Positions 10,921 to 22,084 of a stretch of 64,000 bases of DNA are shown one piece after another. Both the position numbers and the translations under genes were made by a program. The first letter of the stretch is position 1; each line of letters opens with the position of its first letter. Origin of the DNA: Podarcis raffonei (taxonomy: Eukaryota > Chordata > Lepidosauria > Squamata > Lacertidae); NCBI RefSeq assembly GCF_027172205.1, contig NC_070609.1, positions 54,228,001-54,292,000 of the forward strand, in the 5' to 3' direction. The notes below the pieces were generated by a model. That model made no database searches. It was not told where the DNA came from and saw only the letters and a program-made list of their open reading frames with translations.

Positions 10921-12059
10921 ACCATTATTAAATAGGTCCTCGGTGAATAGAGTTTAATTTCAAGCCTGTTAACATACTGTGTATGCTGATCCCATTGACT
11001 TCAAATGGACTATGGATCAGGCCTGCAGGGGGTTATAAAGAGCAGACAGAGAACAGACACACAGGCCAGCCAAACAATTCACCTTGCTCCCCTTTGAATA
11101 GCAGAGTCCTTGCTCCCTCTAGAGGGAAAGGAAGGCAAGCAAACTTTGAATTGCAGTGGAACAAGAGCAGCTACAGTAAGCCAGCAGTTTAACTTGTGCA
11201 CATTCAGCTATATGAATGAGGCAAAAATTACAAGTACATTTAAAAGAGGGCAGGGCTCCAGGAAAAATGACTTTGGCAGTCCCACCTGACATTGAACCTG
11301 GTGGACTTTGACTATACGTGATTTTGGCTTTGGGCGTGATCCTCAGAAATTAACCCCCATATACGTTGTGGTCTTACTGTACATTAAGTGGGAAATGTGG
11401 GTCCCTGAGATACAGCCAGCTTTCCAAACCTGTGGTAGGGTGAGAGGGATGGGCTAGCCTATTTTTGTACCGAGTTGATTACATATAAGCTGAATTATAA
11501 GTCTGTTCGGTCCCAGATTTTGCGTGTGTGTGTGTATTTAATGAATCAGAAACCCTTAAAAGTTTGGAAGGGACTCAGGGTGTCATCCAGACTGACCAAC
11601 AACAACAACAAATAATTGTGGAGCTGGGAGAGGGCAACTACAATGATTAAGAGTCTGGAGCAACTGTGCAGTGTTTGGGACTTTTAAGTTTAGAATAAAA
11701 GGTAATTATGGTGGGCCTGATCCAGCCTGCAGCCTGATCCAGCGCTGCTCCTCTTATGTTCTCAGGTTCATAATACATCGGAGCATTGCAAGCTGGAAAA
11801 TTCATTAAGTAATTATGAATTACAGCAACATCATCAATCACATTGTTTATTTTGTATAGTTATACCCTCCCTTTCTCTAATCATGGGATGCAGTGTGGTA
11901 TATATAGACCTCTGCAGGCCATCTCCCATCCAGGCTCTCAAACCTGGTCATGAGTCTCAAGACAGGGTTCTCGGAATTGCAGGCTGCTTCTTACAGCATG
12001 TGTCTTATTTATATAGCAAATGATGAAGAAACTAGAAGCCTGAAGAGGCAGCTTTACAG
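10919..12059. other. Unique non-coding DNA
   Basis: Contains small GT (11522-11535) and AAC (11599-11610) runs and a short CR1-like 'cctgatccagc...cttatgttc' fragment near 11707-11762. No gene recognised. Confidence 0.4.
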
Positions 12060-12166
12060 CTTGAGTGACCATCTGTCATGTATGATCTTGTTGAGGTTCC
12101 TGCAGTGCAGCGGGGTGGACTAGATGACCCTCGGGAACCCTTCCAGCTCTACAATTCTATATGATT
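12060..12166 (+). mobile_element. CR1 LINE 3' tail (subfamily 2)
   Basis: ggggtggactagatgaccct is followed by ttccagctctacaattctat, the usual CR1 3' end. Confidence 0.78.
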
Positions 12167-12624
12167 TATGTAGGAAAAGGATGAAGGTGCTATCCCAGCT
12201 TGAACCACCAGAGGGAGGCATACAATAGCCTTCACATACACAGGTCAGAATGTGGATCCTAAATGAGACCCGAATATATCACTGTGACTATGTTTGCATC
12301 AGTGGGTGCTTGTTTCTTTAACATGAAAAAGCAGGCTTTGTCGAGAACCCAGGAGAGTTGGGGTGGGGTGGGGATGAGCTCAAGGGGAAGACATCACACA
12401 ATGCAAAGTTAATTCATTTGTATATTAAACCTCTGCAAAATGCAACGATGGCCTCTGGCTAAGACGACTTTCAAAAGGGATTAGCCAAATACACAGAGCA
12501 TAAATGGAACCTCTAGCTTCAGTGGCAGTCTACCACTGAGAAGTAAATGCTGGGAGGGGCAGCAAGGGAGAGGGCTCTTGTCTTGCCCTTCCACTGAATT
12601 GGCAATGATGAACTAGGGGCAGTA
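12167..12624. other. Unique non-coding DNA
   Basis: Nothing recognised beyond short G-rich runs. Confidence 0.4.
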
Positions 12625-13077
12625 TAGGAAAGCAGGCTTATACTGAGTCAGACCATTGGTCCATCTAGCGCATGGGTAGGCAAGCTAAGGCCCGGGGGCC
12701 AGATCTGGCACAATCGCCTTCTAAATCTGGCCCGCGGACAGTCCAGGAATCAGCATGTTTTTACATAAGTAGAATGTGTGTTTTTATTTAAAATGCATCT
12801 CTGGGTTATTTGTGGGGCATAGGAATTCATTCAAAATATAGTCCGGCCCCCCACAAGGTCTGAGGGACAGTGGACCGGCCCCCTGCTGAAAAAGTTTGCT
12901 GACCCCTGTGACTAACGCATGGTTGTCTGCACTGACTGGCAGCAACTCTCTAGGATTTCCTCCAGGAGCTTCCCCCCACCCCCACCCCCAGCCATTCCTG
13001 GAGATGACAGGAATTGAACTTGAGTATATTCCATGCAAGGCAGATGCTCTGTCAACTGAGCTACTGTCCTCCCCCTG
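12625..13077 (-). mobile_element. tRNA-derived SINE (type 2), split by an OC1-like hAT
   Basis: The plus strand starts with the family's far end (actgagtcagaccattggtc), is cut at 12670, resumes after 12909 with gtctgcactgactggcagca, and ends with the reversed tRNA-like head. The two parts join into one ordinary SINE when the insert is removed. Confidence 0.82.
12671..12908 (-). mobile_element. OC1-like hAT non-autonomous element, 238 bp
   Basis: It starts catgggtaggcaagctaagg and ends with the reverse of caggggtcagcaaacttttt. It is the reverse-oriented sibling of 41527-41776. The terminal sequences match what I recall of OposCharlie1 (OC1) hAT elements. The flanking duplication is blurred here (ctagcg against ctaacg, offset by two bases), so the insertion is older or the junction was altered. 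Confidence 0.8.
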
Positions 13078-13082
13078 TTAAG

Positions 13083-13275
13083 GACACAGGAAGTCACCTT
13101 AAACTGAGTCAGGCTACTGAGCCATTTAGCTCTGTATCATCAACACTCACTGGCCACAACTTCCCATGGTTTGGGGCAGGGAAGGGTCTTCCCCAGTCCT
13201 AACTAGAGATACAAGGGTTTGAAACTGGGACCTTCTGCATGCAAAACAGATGTTCTACCATTAAGTCACCTTGGG
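13083..13275 (-). mobile_element. tRNA-derived SINE (type 2), minus strand
   Basis: Reads in reverse from 'aaactgagtcaggctactga' to the tRNA-like head with ccttctgcatgcaaaaca. It lies directly after another SINE of the same family and orientation. Confidence 0.75.
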
Positions 13276-13375
13276 GCCAAAATGGATGAAGACTTGATGA
13301 AGACGGAACAGGGTGCAGTGGCACAACAGGAAATCATGGGAGGACAGAAACATGTTTGGAAAGGGCAGGGGAGTA

Positions 13376-13606
13376 GCAACATTGTCCAATGATGTTCACT
13401 GTTGTGTATACCATAGCCAATGTTGTGAATGAAATTTAGCGCGACATGTCAACATATCAGTCAAAAACCACAGTTCCATAATGCAACAGTAGTGTGCTGT
13501 AGTGTGAAAGGAACATTAGGAAACAGGACAGAGGTGCTAGTATTATAATCAGAAAAACTAACACCATATTCTCCATGCCTGAATGCACCCCTAGTCTGAG
13601 ACTGTA
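13376..13606 (-). mobile_element. Unclassified repeat R, minus-strand copy
   Basis: Its reverse complement follows 26640-26820, for example gtgtgaaaggaacattagg against cctaatgttcctttcacac. It ends in tgcctgaatgcacc, matching the R terminus ggtgcattcagaca. Confidence 0.65.
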
Positions 13607-13611
13607 AACTC

Positions 13612-13728
13612 AGGGTAGCCAAGATGGTGCGTTGGACTCCATCTCCCATAATCCCCAACCACTGGCCATGTCAGCTGGGGATGATGGGAGCTGGAGACTA
13701 ACAACATCTTGAGAGCAGTAGGCTGCTC
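13612..13728. mobile_element. Palindromic MITE (family A), degraded
   Basis: ggactccatctcccataatc pairs with gatgatgggagctggagact around a central segment. Confidence 0.6.
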
Positions 13729-14369
13729 TAACTGTTATGCCACACTGGCTCCCTAATGTGAAACCTAGAGCTAAAAACCCCCACAAATGTTGGCAACCAT
13801 CCTTCGCGAGTCAGGAAGTAGACTCCAGATCCCATTTTAAAAAGGCTGTTGCATTTTTAATCACTATCTTAACAGCACTATCTTTAGCACTGTAAATTAC
13901 AGGATGAAATACGGCACCTCCATTGAGGTCTCACTATTAATTTTTACATTTCAAAAAGCTCTTAGCCATCCTATAAAGTTTTATGAGCACTTCTGGTCTA
14001 CCCTGACCTAATGAGTGAGAGGTGTCGGAGAAAAGAAATGACCCCTAAGAGGCTTCATTTTGGGCCATCTATCTGGCAGGCACACATGTCCACTTAGCCT
14101 AAACTCCTCCACATACAAGCTATGTAATAGGGTAACAATAATAATTTATTTTAACAATAATAATAATGCTGCATATTTTGAGATTACACACCAGCATTTC
14201 CAGCCTTCCATTAATGGCATTTCAGCCAGAAAGCTTATTATGGACAGTTCAGCTGTTTCCAGGCTCGTTTTTCATTGAATCTCAGTTGGGAGTAGATATA
14301 AACTTCTCAAGGTTACATGGCCCCTTGCTTCCCTGTCACACATTGCCACAAATGACCAAGCTCTAAATC
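13729..14369. other. Unique AT-rich DNA, possible conserved element
   Basis: From about 13860 to 14300 the sequence is repeat-poor apart from a few AAT units, with TAAT cores and ttccattaatggcatttcag. It looks regulatory rather than coding. Confidence 0.28.
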
Positions 14370-14505
14370 AGGGCCAAGAAACCAGTGACTCTCCTGCTCT
14401 TGCTGGACTCCAACACTCACCAGCCCCGGCCAGAATGGGCAATGGTCAAGATGGTGGCAGTTAAAGTCCAACATCCAAAGGGCCACAGGTTCCCCATCTC
14501 TGTTC
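14370..14505. mobile_element. Palindromic MITE (family A)
   Basis: ctggactccaacactcacca and gttaaagtccaac form the two arms, ending gggccacaggttcccc as in the copy at 3158. Confidence 0.62.
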
Positions 14506-14884
14506 CAGATGAAAAGAGGATGCTGATGCAGAACAAGCATAAGTTCATCAAGTTCCTTTTAATCTATACTGACTGCTCCATAAAATTTCTGCTTGGGCTG
14601 ATTTCAAGCTTACTTTCTAAATTTGGTGATGGAATCCTCAAGAGGGAAGGGAAATCGCCACCAGATATTTCTGACTCCTACAAAAGGACTCCACATACTC
14701 AAAAGCTCTTTTGCACAACACCCAATGAAACTACATTGCAGTTGTCCCCAGTTAGCAAACACAGTCCTTATTTTCTGGACCCTCTCCCTGGTAACTCTGT
14801 TTCAGCTTTGACTCATTTTTTCCCTTTTGGGGCAGCAATCCTAAGTATGAGGGTGTCCCTTAGGGCAACTATGTGCCCTCCTTT

Positions 14885-15262
14885 CAGGGCCAGATTTAGG
14901 TTTGATGAGGCCCTGAGCTACTGAAGGTAATGGGGCCTTTATAAGTCCAGCTGTCCTTTGTCAACAAAAAATCGTTGCTGTTTTTTGTGTTGAATATATG
15001 CTATATGGCAATTTATGGACCTAATAGGTATCTAAAGCCATTTGCACATAACAAAAGGCTAGCAGGCGGGGCCAATTATTTACATCATAGGAGGCTACAC
15101 AACACAAAACACTGCTGCTGTATGTAGGTTTTATTTTGTTTTTTATCTTATATTTTGGAAATGTACATCCAGTTTTTCCCCTTTATTTTTTTTTTGGGGG
15201 GGGGGCAAGAGCGTGGGGCCCTAAGCTATGGCTTGTTTAGCTTATACATAAATCCGGCACTG
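14885..15262. mobile_element. hAT MITE, 378 bp, with perfect 8-bp duplication
   Basis: The ends are inverted repeats: cagggccagattta at the left and taaatccggcactg at the right. The 8-bp sequence cctccttt flanks both sides exactly (14877-14884 and 15263-15270). It has no coding capacity. The longer element at 59158-60863 has the same ends in the opposite orientation. Confidence 0.92.
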
Positions 15263-15270
15263 CCTCCTTT

Positions 15271-16477
15271 ACAGGGTAAAATCCTCTCTTTAAGGTCACC
15301 CATGTTTGATGAAGTCCTTTGTTTGGAGGGTTCTCTGGCACAAGTTCAAAGCCCACAAGAACCTAAGGCAGGAGAGCAGGGCTCCCCAGGGGTCTTGAAA
15401 GTGCTCATCAACAGTTAGTGCCTGGAAAGAGAATTGAGCAGGCACCTGGGTCACCAGGTCACTGCCTCCTTTCACTCTGGTGAAATGTATTTCCTCTACA
15501 TGTGCATTTATGGCATGACTTCCTAAAATTCTCCACCTGATTTGTAGGGGGCAAATTTGGCAAAGCGGGGGATTTCACCAAGTTGTCTCCAGAAGAGTGG
15601 GTGGAAATCTTGAACACTTCAAGTGGAAGTGTAAAAGAAACAATTTTTGGTGGGTAGGGATGAGGCAGAGAATTTCTCAGAAAATAATCTGAATGTTGAA
15701 TCAAACTATTGTTAGTTCAACCTGGTGGATGAAGGAAGCAAGAAATTAAGAATAGAGGAGAGGGGGGGAAGCTTCACCAATATTAAAATAATATTAAATA
15801 ATATTAAATCTGAATCCACAGTTGTGCCCAAAATTCTCTGCCAAGGAGAGTGGGCTGAAATTCTCAGAAAATGCCCTTAAAAATTATTTTTTCAATACAT
15901 TTGAACCCAGCTGCAAATCCCTTGTCAAAAAGGCTCAGCAGCTCCATCATTTTCCGGATGTGATTTGTTTCTAATGTATGAATTAAATGGCATGGGGACA
16001 TTTCCTGCGGACAGCAGACATGCGTCTTCCCAACTTCCTTGTACAGAGTATTTTGCTTAGAATAATTTGTGACTTGTTACAGAGGGGATTAGAGAAAGAG
16101 AAAGAAAGGGGCTTGATAGCTACAGTGTTACTAATTAAATATTAAATCAAAGCCACTCTTGTTAAGTCTATTATCCTTACATCTCTGGTATGCGTGCTCT
16201 GAACTCGGCACATTATTTTGAGCAGTTATTGGAATCATCTGTTGAGGGAAATCTCATTTCTCATTGCCAAATCTGGTGTTGGAACGGCAAAACTAAAAGC
16301 GTGGGGGCCAGCTTCATGCTGCGTCCATGTGTAGGCTTCCAAGAATTTATTGACCTGGATTCCACATGGTGGTTATTCATCTGAAGCCCATCTCAGCTTC
16401 TTCTGCTCCTTTGCTGTCAACCTATGAGTGAAAGTTGGAATGGTTTTTGTTCGTCTGTTAGGAATTATGGGTACCGA
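15271..16477. other. Unique DNA; 15950-16180 candidate conserved element
   Basis: No gene or repeat is seen. The last 230 bp are AT-rich with taattaaatattaaatcaaa and look like regulatory DNA. Confidence 0.3.
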
Positions 16478-16566
16478 CATCATAGAACTGTAGAGCTGGA
16501 AGGGACCCAAATAGCCAACTAGTCTCAGCACCTGCAATGTAGGAATAACACAGCTGGACATCACAC
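16478..16566 (-). mobile_element. CR1 LINE 3' tail (subfamily 2), minus strand
   Basis: catagaactgtagagctgga and agggacccaaatagccaact are the reverse of the standard CR1 end. Confidence 0.75.
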
Positions 16567-16569
16567 ACA

Positions 16570-16768
16570 GAAACACAGGAAGACGCCTTATGGTGAGTCA
16601 GACCACTGGTTCATCTAGGTCAATATTGTCTACACTGACTGGCAGAAGTTCTCAAAAATTCCCATCAGGAGACATTCTCAGGTCCTTCCTGGAAATGTTG
16701 GGGATTGAACCCAGGGCCTTCTGCATGCAAAGCCAGTGCTCTACCACCAAGCTACAACCCTTCCCCAT
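16570..16768 (-). mobile_element. tRNA-derived SINE (type 2), minus strand
   Basis: Runs from the family far end (gtgagtcagaccactggttc) to the reversed tRNA head (gccttctgcatgcaaagcca). Confidence 0.85.
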
Positions 16769-16809
16769 AAGAACATGAAATGGCAGGAGACCCAACCCAA
16801 CTCCATATA

Positions 16810-17035
16810 CAGTGGTACCTCGAGTTACATATGCTTCAGGTTGCAGACTCCGCTAACCCAGAAATATTACCTCAGGTTAAGAACTTTGCTTCAGGATGAG
16901 AACAGAAATTGTGCTCCGGCAGCGTGGCAGCAGCAGGAGGCCCCATTAGCTAAAGTGGTCCTTCAGGTTAAGAACAGTTTCAGGTTAAGAACAGACCTCC
17001 ATAACAAATTAAGTTCTTAACCTGAGGTACCACTG
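16810..17035. mobile_element. Tigger-like MITE (Tc1/mariner superfamily)
   Basis: The termini cagtggtacctcgagtta and taacctgaggtaccactg are inverted repeats flanked by TA on both sides (16808-16809 and 17036-17037). The body holds several internal copies of ttcaggttaagaac. There is no transposase. Siblings lie at 52876, 56541 and 57008. Confidence 0.92.
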
Positions 17036-17103
17036 TAAATGCAGAAGAGAACCACCCTCTTGTTGAAGTGTTTGGCTCCCGAGCCAATAATATTTTTATT
17101 CCC

Positions 17104-17258
17104 GTTGGGGTTATGTATTCCTTTCAGTAGCACCTTAGAGACCAACTAAGTTTGTCATTGGTATGAGCTTTCGTGTGCATGCACGAAGGAAGGATTTTTA
17201 AAATTTTTGTTTCGACTACGGCAGACCAACATGGCTACCTACCTGTAACTGGGGTTAT
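17104..17258. repeat. Unclassified interspersed repeat fragment
   Basis: The phrases 'agtagcaccttagagaccaa' and 'ggtatgagctttcgtgtgca' belong to a repeat I recall as common in lizards. I cannot name its class. Confidence 0.4.
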
Positions 17259-17511
17259 GTATGGTTTGGACCCTCACCAGGAAAACACAGTTGGGCCGCA
17301 AGAATTGCTATCAGGTTATGTGTCCCATTGCTTTCCAATACAAACGAGCAAATCTGTCATTTGAGGTTTCTCTCACTTCCTCATTTATCTACACTTTTAA
17401 GTGTAGTCTCTGAATTTAAGTCTCTGAATTTCCACATCAGTTTGTGATTTATGTCTTTTAATGTCCTTGTGAAAACCCACCAACTTCAGACTGAAAGCAT
17501 GATGATACTCA

Positions 17512-17601
17512 TAGCTGTCAACTTTTCCCTTTTCTTGCAAGGAATCCTATTCGGAATAAGGGAATTTCCCTTTAAAAAAGGGAAAAATTGACAGCTATGA
17601 T
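17512..17601. mobile_element. Short palindromic MITE (family C)
   Basis: catagctgtcaacttttccc at the left pairs with gggaaaaattgacagctatg at the right around a short centre. Confidence 0.75.
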
Positions 17602-17925
17602 GCTGCCACTTGAAACAGCCATGGGCTCCTCCCCCCACCCAGTATTCTGGGGAATGTAGTTTGTTATGGGTGCTGAGAGTCGTTAGGAGCCCCCCCCCAT
17701 TCCCCTGAAAGAGCTACAACCCCCAAGAGCAGTTTAACAGTCTATCCTCTCTTCCCAAGGAACTCTGGGAATTATAGCTCTGTAAGAGGAATGGGGTCTC
17801 CTAACAATTCTCAGCACCTTAAGAAGCTACATTTTTCAGAATTCTTTATGAAAAGCCATGGACTGTTTAAAGTGGTATCATGGTGCTTTCAATGTATGGT
17901 GTGGAGACATATGGTCTCCACCTGA
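17602..17925. mobile_element. Large-palindrome MITE (family B)
   Basis: gaatgtagtttgttatgggt near the left pairs with the reversed copy near the right. The right end holds gtttaaagtggtatcatggt, as in the better copy at 28052-28372. Confidence 0.65.
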
Positions 17926-18232
17926 ATTTTCTGTGTTTAGGTCAACTTGGTCACTAAACTGCACTGCTTTCCTTAGAACCTGGCTCACTAGGGGTTGTTT
18001 TACATATTTGGGATGGGGGCAAAACATCACCCTGAGATAATTTTTCCTATCCTGTCATTGCATGGAAAATGTTTCTTCAGAACATGGCCAGATCAACACA
18101 TAAGAAAAGAAAGAAAGAATTTGCCATCATTTTCTAGAATGCAGTTAAATATTGATTTCATCACATGAAGAGAAAACTTCAGCATAGGAGAGCCATGATG
18201 GCATCTCCCCATCAAATATCCACCTCTATCTA

Positions 18233-18493
18233 CAGTGGTGCCTTGCAAGACGAAATTAATTCGTTCCGCGAGTCTCTTCGTCTTGCGATGTTTTTCATCT
18301 TGCGAAGCACGGTCCGTCGCAACTGCGCCTCTTCAAGCGGCTTTAGGAAAAAAGCGAATAAACTCGCAAGACGTTTTCGTCTTGCGAAGCAAGCCCATAG
18401 GGAAAATCGTCTTGCGAAGCGACGTAAAAACGGAAAAACCCTTTCGTCTTGTGCGTTTTTCGTTTTGCGAGGCATTCGTCTTGCGGGGCACCG
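18233..18493. mobile_element. CpG-rich Tigger-like MITE with iterated terminal motif
   Basis: The ends cagtggtgccttgcaagacg and cgtcttgcggggcaccg are inverted repeats flanked by TA (18231-18232 and 18494-18495). Variants of cgtcttgcgaagc recur at least five more times inside. Its CpG density is far above its surroundings, which suggests little decay and so a recent insertion. Frames on both strands in this element are artefacts of the repeated motif. Confidence 0.88.
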
Positions 18494-18599
18494 TATCTCT
18501 ATTGATCAGCAAAGGAAGCTTCTGAATGGTCAAGTACCAAGAAATATCAGTAGAGCTCTATGAAAAGAGGCTGACATGGAACGGCCACATATTTCTAAA

Positions 18600-20020
18600 G
18601 GGAGAACATTGCACTCAGGTATTTTTAAAGTAAGAAAATTGGGTTGGTAACACCATATGTATTACTAAAGGTACATTCTCGTATGTTTCACAAGTAGACC
18701 CTGAAATTAAAAAAAAACCACCTGCTCTATTTTACTGAATACTGAACCAGTTCACACAAGTAAATACACTTGTTTAAAGGAATTCAAGGAGTAATTCTTC
18801 GCTTGAAAGAGCATGTGATTTAATCCATTGTTATATTCTTAGCTGGCTCATTTTCTAAGATCTTTGTCACATTTGCTATAATTTAATATTTTAGATATCC
18901 TTTAAACGAGTGTGAAAGCTTTTCAATGCCTTTCTTTATTCAGAAAAGTTCTCCCTTTTTTTGCCTATAATTGAGTTCAAACTGGTTTTGTGAGAGACTT
19001 CTTCAGATAAACTGTATACATTTTTGTTCTTATCTCACTTTCCAGCTTTTGATCAACAGCAGCGTATGAGTGTATGTACGTTACATTCAAGAGCTAACCA
19101 AATTTATTCAACAGATTATACATTAATTTTGCTATTAGAACATAATATGAACAGATAATCCACAGCAATGTGTCAGAATTTTTCTTGAAACTGAATTTAA
19201 TTATAACCAGTAATGTGTGTCTGAGAATTATAATTATGAAGACTCATGTTCTGTAAATCTGAAATGACAGATTATATTTCAAAGCCTCATTGCAAAGGAA
19301 TTACAGCACCAATTTATTAGTTGTAAATGTCTGATTATTGTGGCTTTGCTTTAAAAAAAAAAACATGATCAGAGTATATTCTAGCTGGATTTAATCCTTC
19401 TGACCAAAGAGAGAGAGATTTCGTAGAGAAAGTGGACACTGTGTTAATTTGTTTACAGGACACGCATTCAAACAATTTATCTTTGTTTCACAGTCCCTGA
19501 ACGGTAATGATTTAAAGATACTTTATGCAACTTTGTACTATATTTCACAGCAGGGAAAGTGATTAAGAAACATGCATTAACCTAGCAGCGGTACAATTAT
19601 CGCTTTAGGTCTCTAACATTGTTTCATGTGTAGCTCCTTTTGTTACATAGCGATAACATGCAGATAGGAGGGTGGATTCCACTCCATTGACCATGAGTTC
19701 CTTTGCAAGACAGTCAGCTGAAGAAAGCACCAGAGGTTTTGCTATTTATCAGCCTTTCGCCTCCTGCTCAAAACAGCTAACTTCCCAACCAGGCCATTAA
19801 GTGATGAGCAAGCTTAATGAGGTGGAGTCTCCTGAATAGAATGCTCCTGTGTTAAACACAGGAAAGCGTAATGGGGTTCGGACACTCAATCTGGCATTGT
19901 TGCACTTCTAATGATGTCCCCCTTAATGGAATGGGCCTGCCGTGTGTCATAATAGAACATGTCATTTCAGCATCCGTCAGAGAGTAAAGCTTTTAAAGAA
20001 CCTGGTCACTGATCCAGAAG
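18600..20020. promoter_or_regulatory. Candidate cluster of conserved non-coding elements
   Basis: This is the longest stretch here with no recognisable transposon. It is AT-rich and full of TAAT/ATTA cores, including agaattataattatgaaga, with CpGs that have not decayed, such as gcagcggtacaattatcgct. It has no coding frame. If the synteny inference is right, it would be a distal enhancer block for an IRX gene or MMP2. Confidence 0.4.
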
Positions 20021-20027
20021 AACACAG

Positions 20028-20214
20028 GAACATAGGAACTGCCTTATACCCAGTCAGACCATTGTTCCATCGAGTTCAGTTTTGTCCACATTGACTGACA
20101 GCAGCTGTCCAGGATCTCCAACAGAAATCTTTTTCGAGTCCTACATGAAGAAATTGAGGGTTGAACCTGTGATCTTCTGGGTTTAAAGCTTGTTCTCCAC
20201 CACTAAACTATGGG
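20028..20214 (-). mobile_element. tRNA-derived SINE (type 2), minus strand
   Basis: tacccagtcagaccattgtt at the far end, reversed tRNA head at the right. Confidence 0.82.
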
Positions 20215-20398
20215 CATAGGACCTTTCACTGAGTCACACCATTTGTCTATCTAGCTCAGTATTATCTTTACTGGCAGCAGCACTTTAGGGTTTCAAATAG
20301 AGATACTGTCCCAACTTTGCCTGATGATGCCAGGGATTAAACCAAGGACCTTCTGCATGCAAAGCAGGTGTCCTATTGCTGAGCTGCGGTCCTTCACC
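20215..20398 (-). mobile_element. tRNA-derived SINE (type 2), second copy in tandem
   Basis: cactgagtcacaccatttgt leads to ccttctgcatgcaaagcagg. It follows the previous SINE head to tail on the same strand. Confidence 0.82.
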
Positions 20399-21129
20399 AG
20401 TTTAGTTGTACAGACAGTTCAGAATTCTAAGATCCAGGGAAAAATTGTGTTGGAGATGATTTCAGAACCAAACCAACCATATTTCTCTAGATGCTATTTT
20501 ACCAAGGAACTCCCAAAACCCACTGATGAGCTTTTGATGATGTGACGTGCATTTCCTGGACAGGAAGCAGTGTACATGGCTGAGTGATCTCAAAATTATT
20601 TTGAGGAACACATGAAAAGTTTCCAGTACAGGTGTTAAACAGGATCAGCTTGACAGTGTTAACTTGGTGAACCCACACTGACGAAATGTAACGGAAACAC
20701 CCACCCAAATCCATATCTCTATCATGTTTTCCTTATTCTGAAAGTCACATCCAATCCTGAGTGCTTTTCCATGCAAAGTTTCCATGGGCAAGCCAAGAGA
20801 AACATGCTGGGAGGCTTGATAAGAATTCCATGCTGAGCAAACTGGCACACTGTCATCTTTTCATTGGCTCTGTGTCTGCAACCTAACCCAATGCAAGTAA
20901 ATTCAAGAACGGCTGTGTGAGAGGAGGGAACTGAAAACATGCGTTCCTGGCCAGCTGATTGGACCACAGAAACTAGCACCATTTCTGGTCTCTGTTGCGT
21001 TATGGTTCTTAAGGGACATACTGTAGAGCAGCCAGAAGCAGGAGTAGTTCATCACTGCAGTAAGTCATTTGAATTTCAACACAAGGGCCACAATTTTTTA
21101 CTTCTTTTGCTACTACACCTGTTGCCAGG
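20399..21129. other. Unique non-coding DNA
   Basis: No gene or repeat recognised. Confidence 0.35.
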
Positions 21130-21535
21130 AGGTCAGAAAACCAAGGACCAATTGAGGGAGCTTGGTATGTTTAGCCTGGAGAAGAGAAGGCTGAGAGGTG
21201 ACATGATAGCCATCTTCAAATGTCTAAAGGGCTCTCACATGGAAGATGGAGCAAACTCGTCTTCCGCTGCTCCAGAGGGTAGGACCTGAATGAATGGATT
21301 CAAATCGCAAGAAAGGAGGTTCTGCATAAACACTAGGAAGACGTTGATGATGGTAAGAGCTAATCAACAATGGAATGAACTACGTGGGAAGGTGGTAGGC
21401 TCTCCTTCATTGGAGGTTTCTAGACATATGTTGGGGAGCTATCTGTCAGAGACTCTTTGTGATTCCTGCCTTGCAGAGGATTGGACTAGATGAACCTTGG
21501 GGTCCCTTTCAGCTCTAGAATTCTATGATTCTATG
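21130..21535 (+). mobile_element. CR1 LINE 3' end, about 400 bp (subfamily 2)
   Basis: The order is agcctggagaagagaaggct, gaggtgacatgatagccatc, gattcctgccttgcagagga, then ggactagatgaaccttgggg and the terminal attctatgattctatg repeat. This is the best CR1 3' UTR copy in the window. Its tail and 3' flank are nearly duplicated at 48815-48929. Confidence 0.88.
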
Positions 21536-21567
21536 GAATAGCCTTCTGTATTGGCCTGATGCCAGGT

Positions 21568-21750
21568 ACCTTATACTGAGTCAGACCATTGGTCCATACA
21601 GCTCAGTATGGTGAGCACTGACTAGCAGCAGTTCTCCAGGATTTTAGGGAGGGCATCTCTCCCAGACCTACTTGGAGATGCTGGGGATTGAAGCTAGGAC
21701 CTTTTGCATGCAAACCAGATGTTCTAGCACTGAGCCACAGCCCTCCCCCA
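21568..21750 (-). mobile_element. tRNA-derived SINE (type 2), minus strand
   Basis: actgagtcagaccattggtc to the reversed head with ccttttgcatgcaaaccaga. Confidence 0.85.
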
Positions 21751-22084
21751 AGGCCCAGAGGTTTGCCTGGCATGAACAACTAGGATCTTGCCCCGGGTGT
21801 CGAAATAACTACTTACAACACTGCACTAACTAAATATATATTGGCGATGATTATATGATGATTAATGTTAGAATGCCTAACCTCTCTTTCCCAGAGCAGG
21901 TATCATGCAACCCAAAGAACCTGTGCATCCAAACTGATACTGATTAGTTCGTACATAATAAATTATCCCAAAGCAACCTTTGACGCCACACATCCCCTAA
22001 CACTTTAAAATTAAAACTAAATTCAATTTAAAGGAAAGGGGGGGAGGGAAACACTCCTGCAAACCATTTTTCCCTTAAATTAAT
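21751..22084. other. Unique non-coding DNA
   Basis: Nothing recognised. Confidence 0.35.

Noticed and set aside
14385-14924. 179-codon open frame on the + strand
   Set aside because: It starts inside a palindromic MITE and runs into a hAT MITE. The composition is not gene-like.
18165-18563. 132-codon frame and overlapping frames on both strands
   Set aside because: Produced by the iterated cgtcttgcgaagc motif of a MITE.
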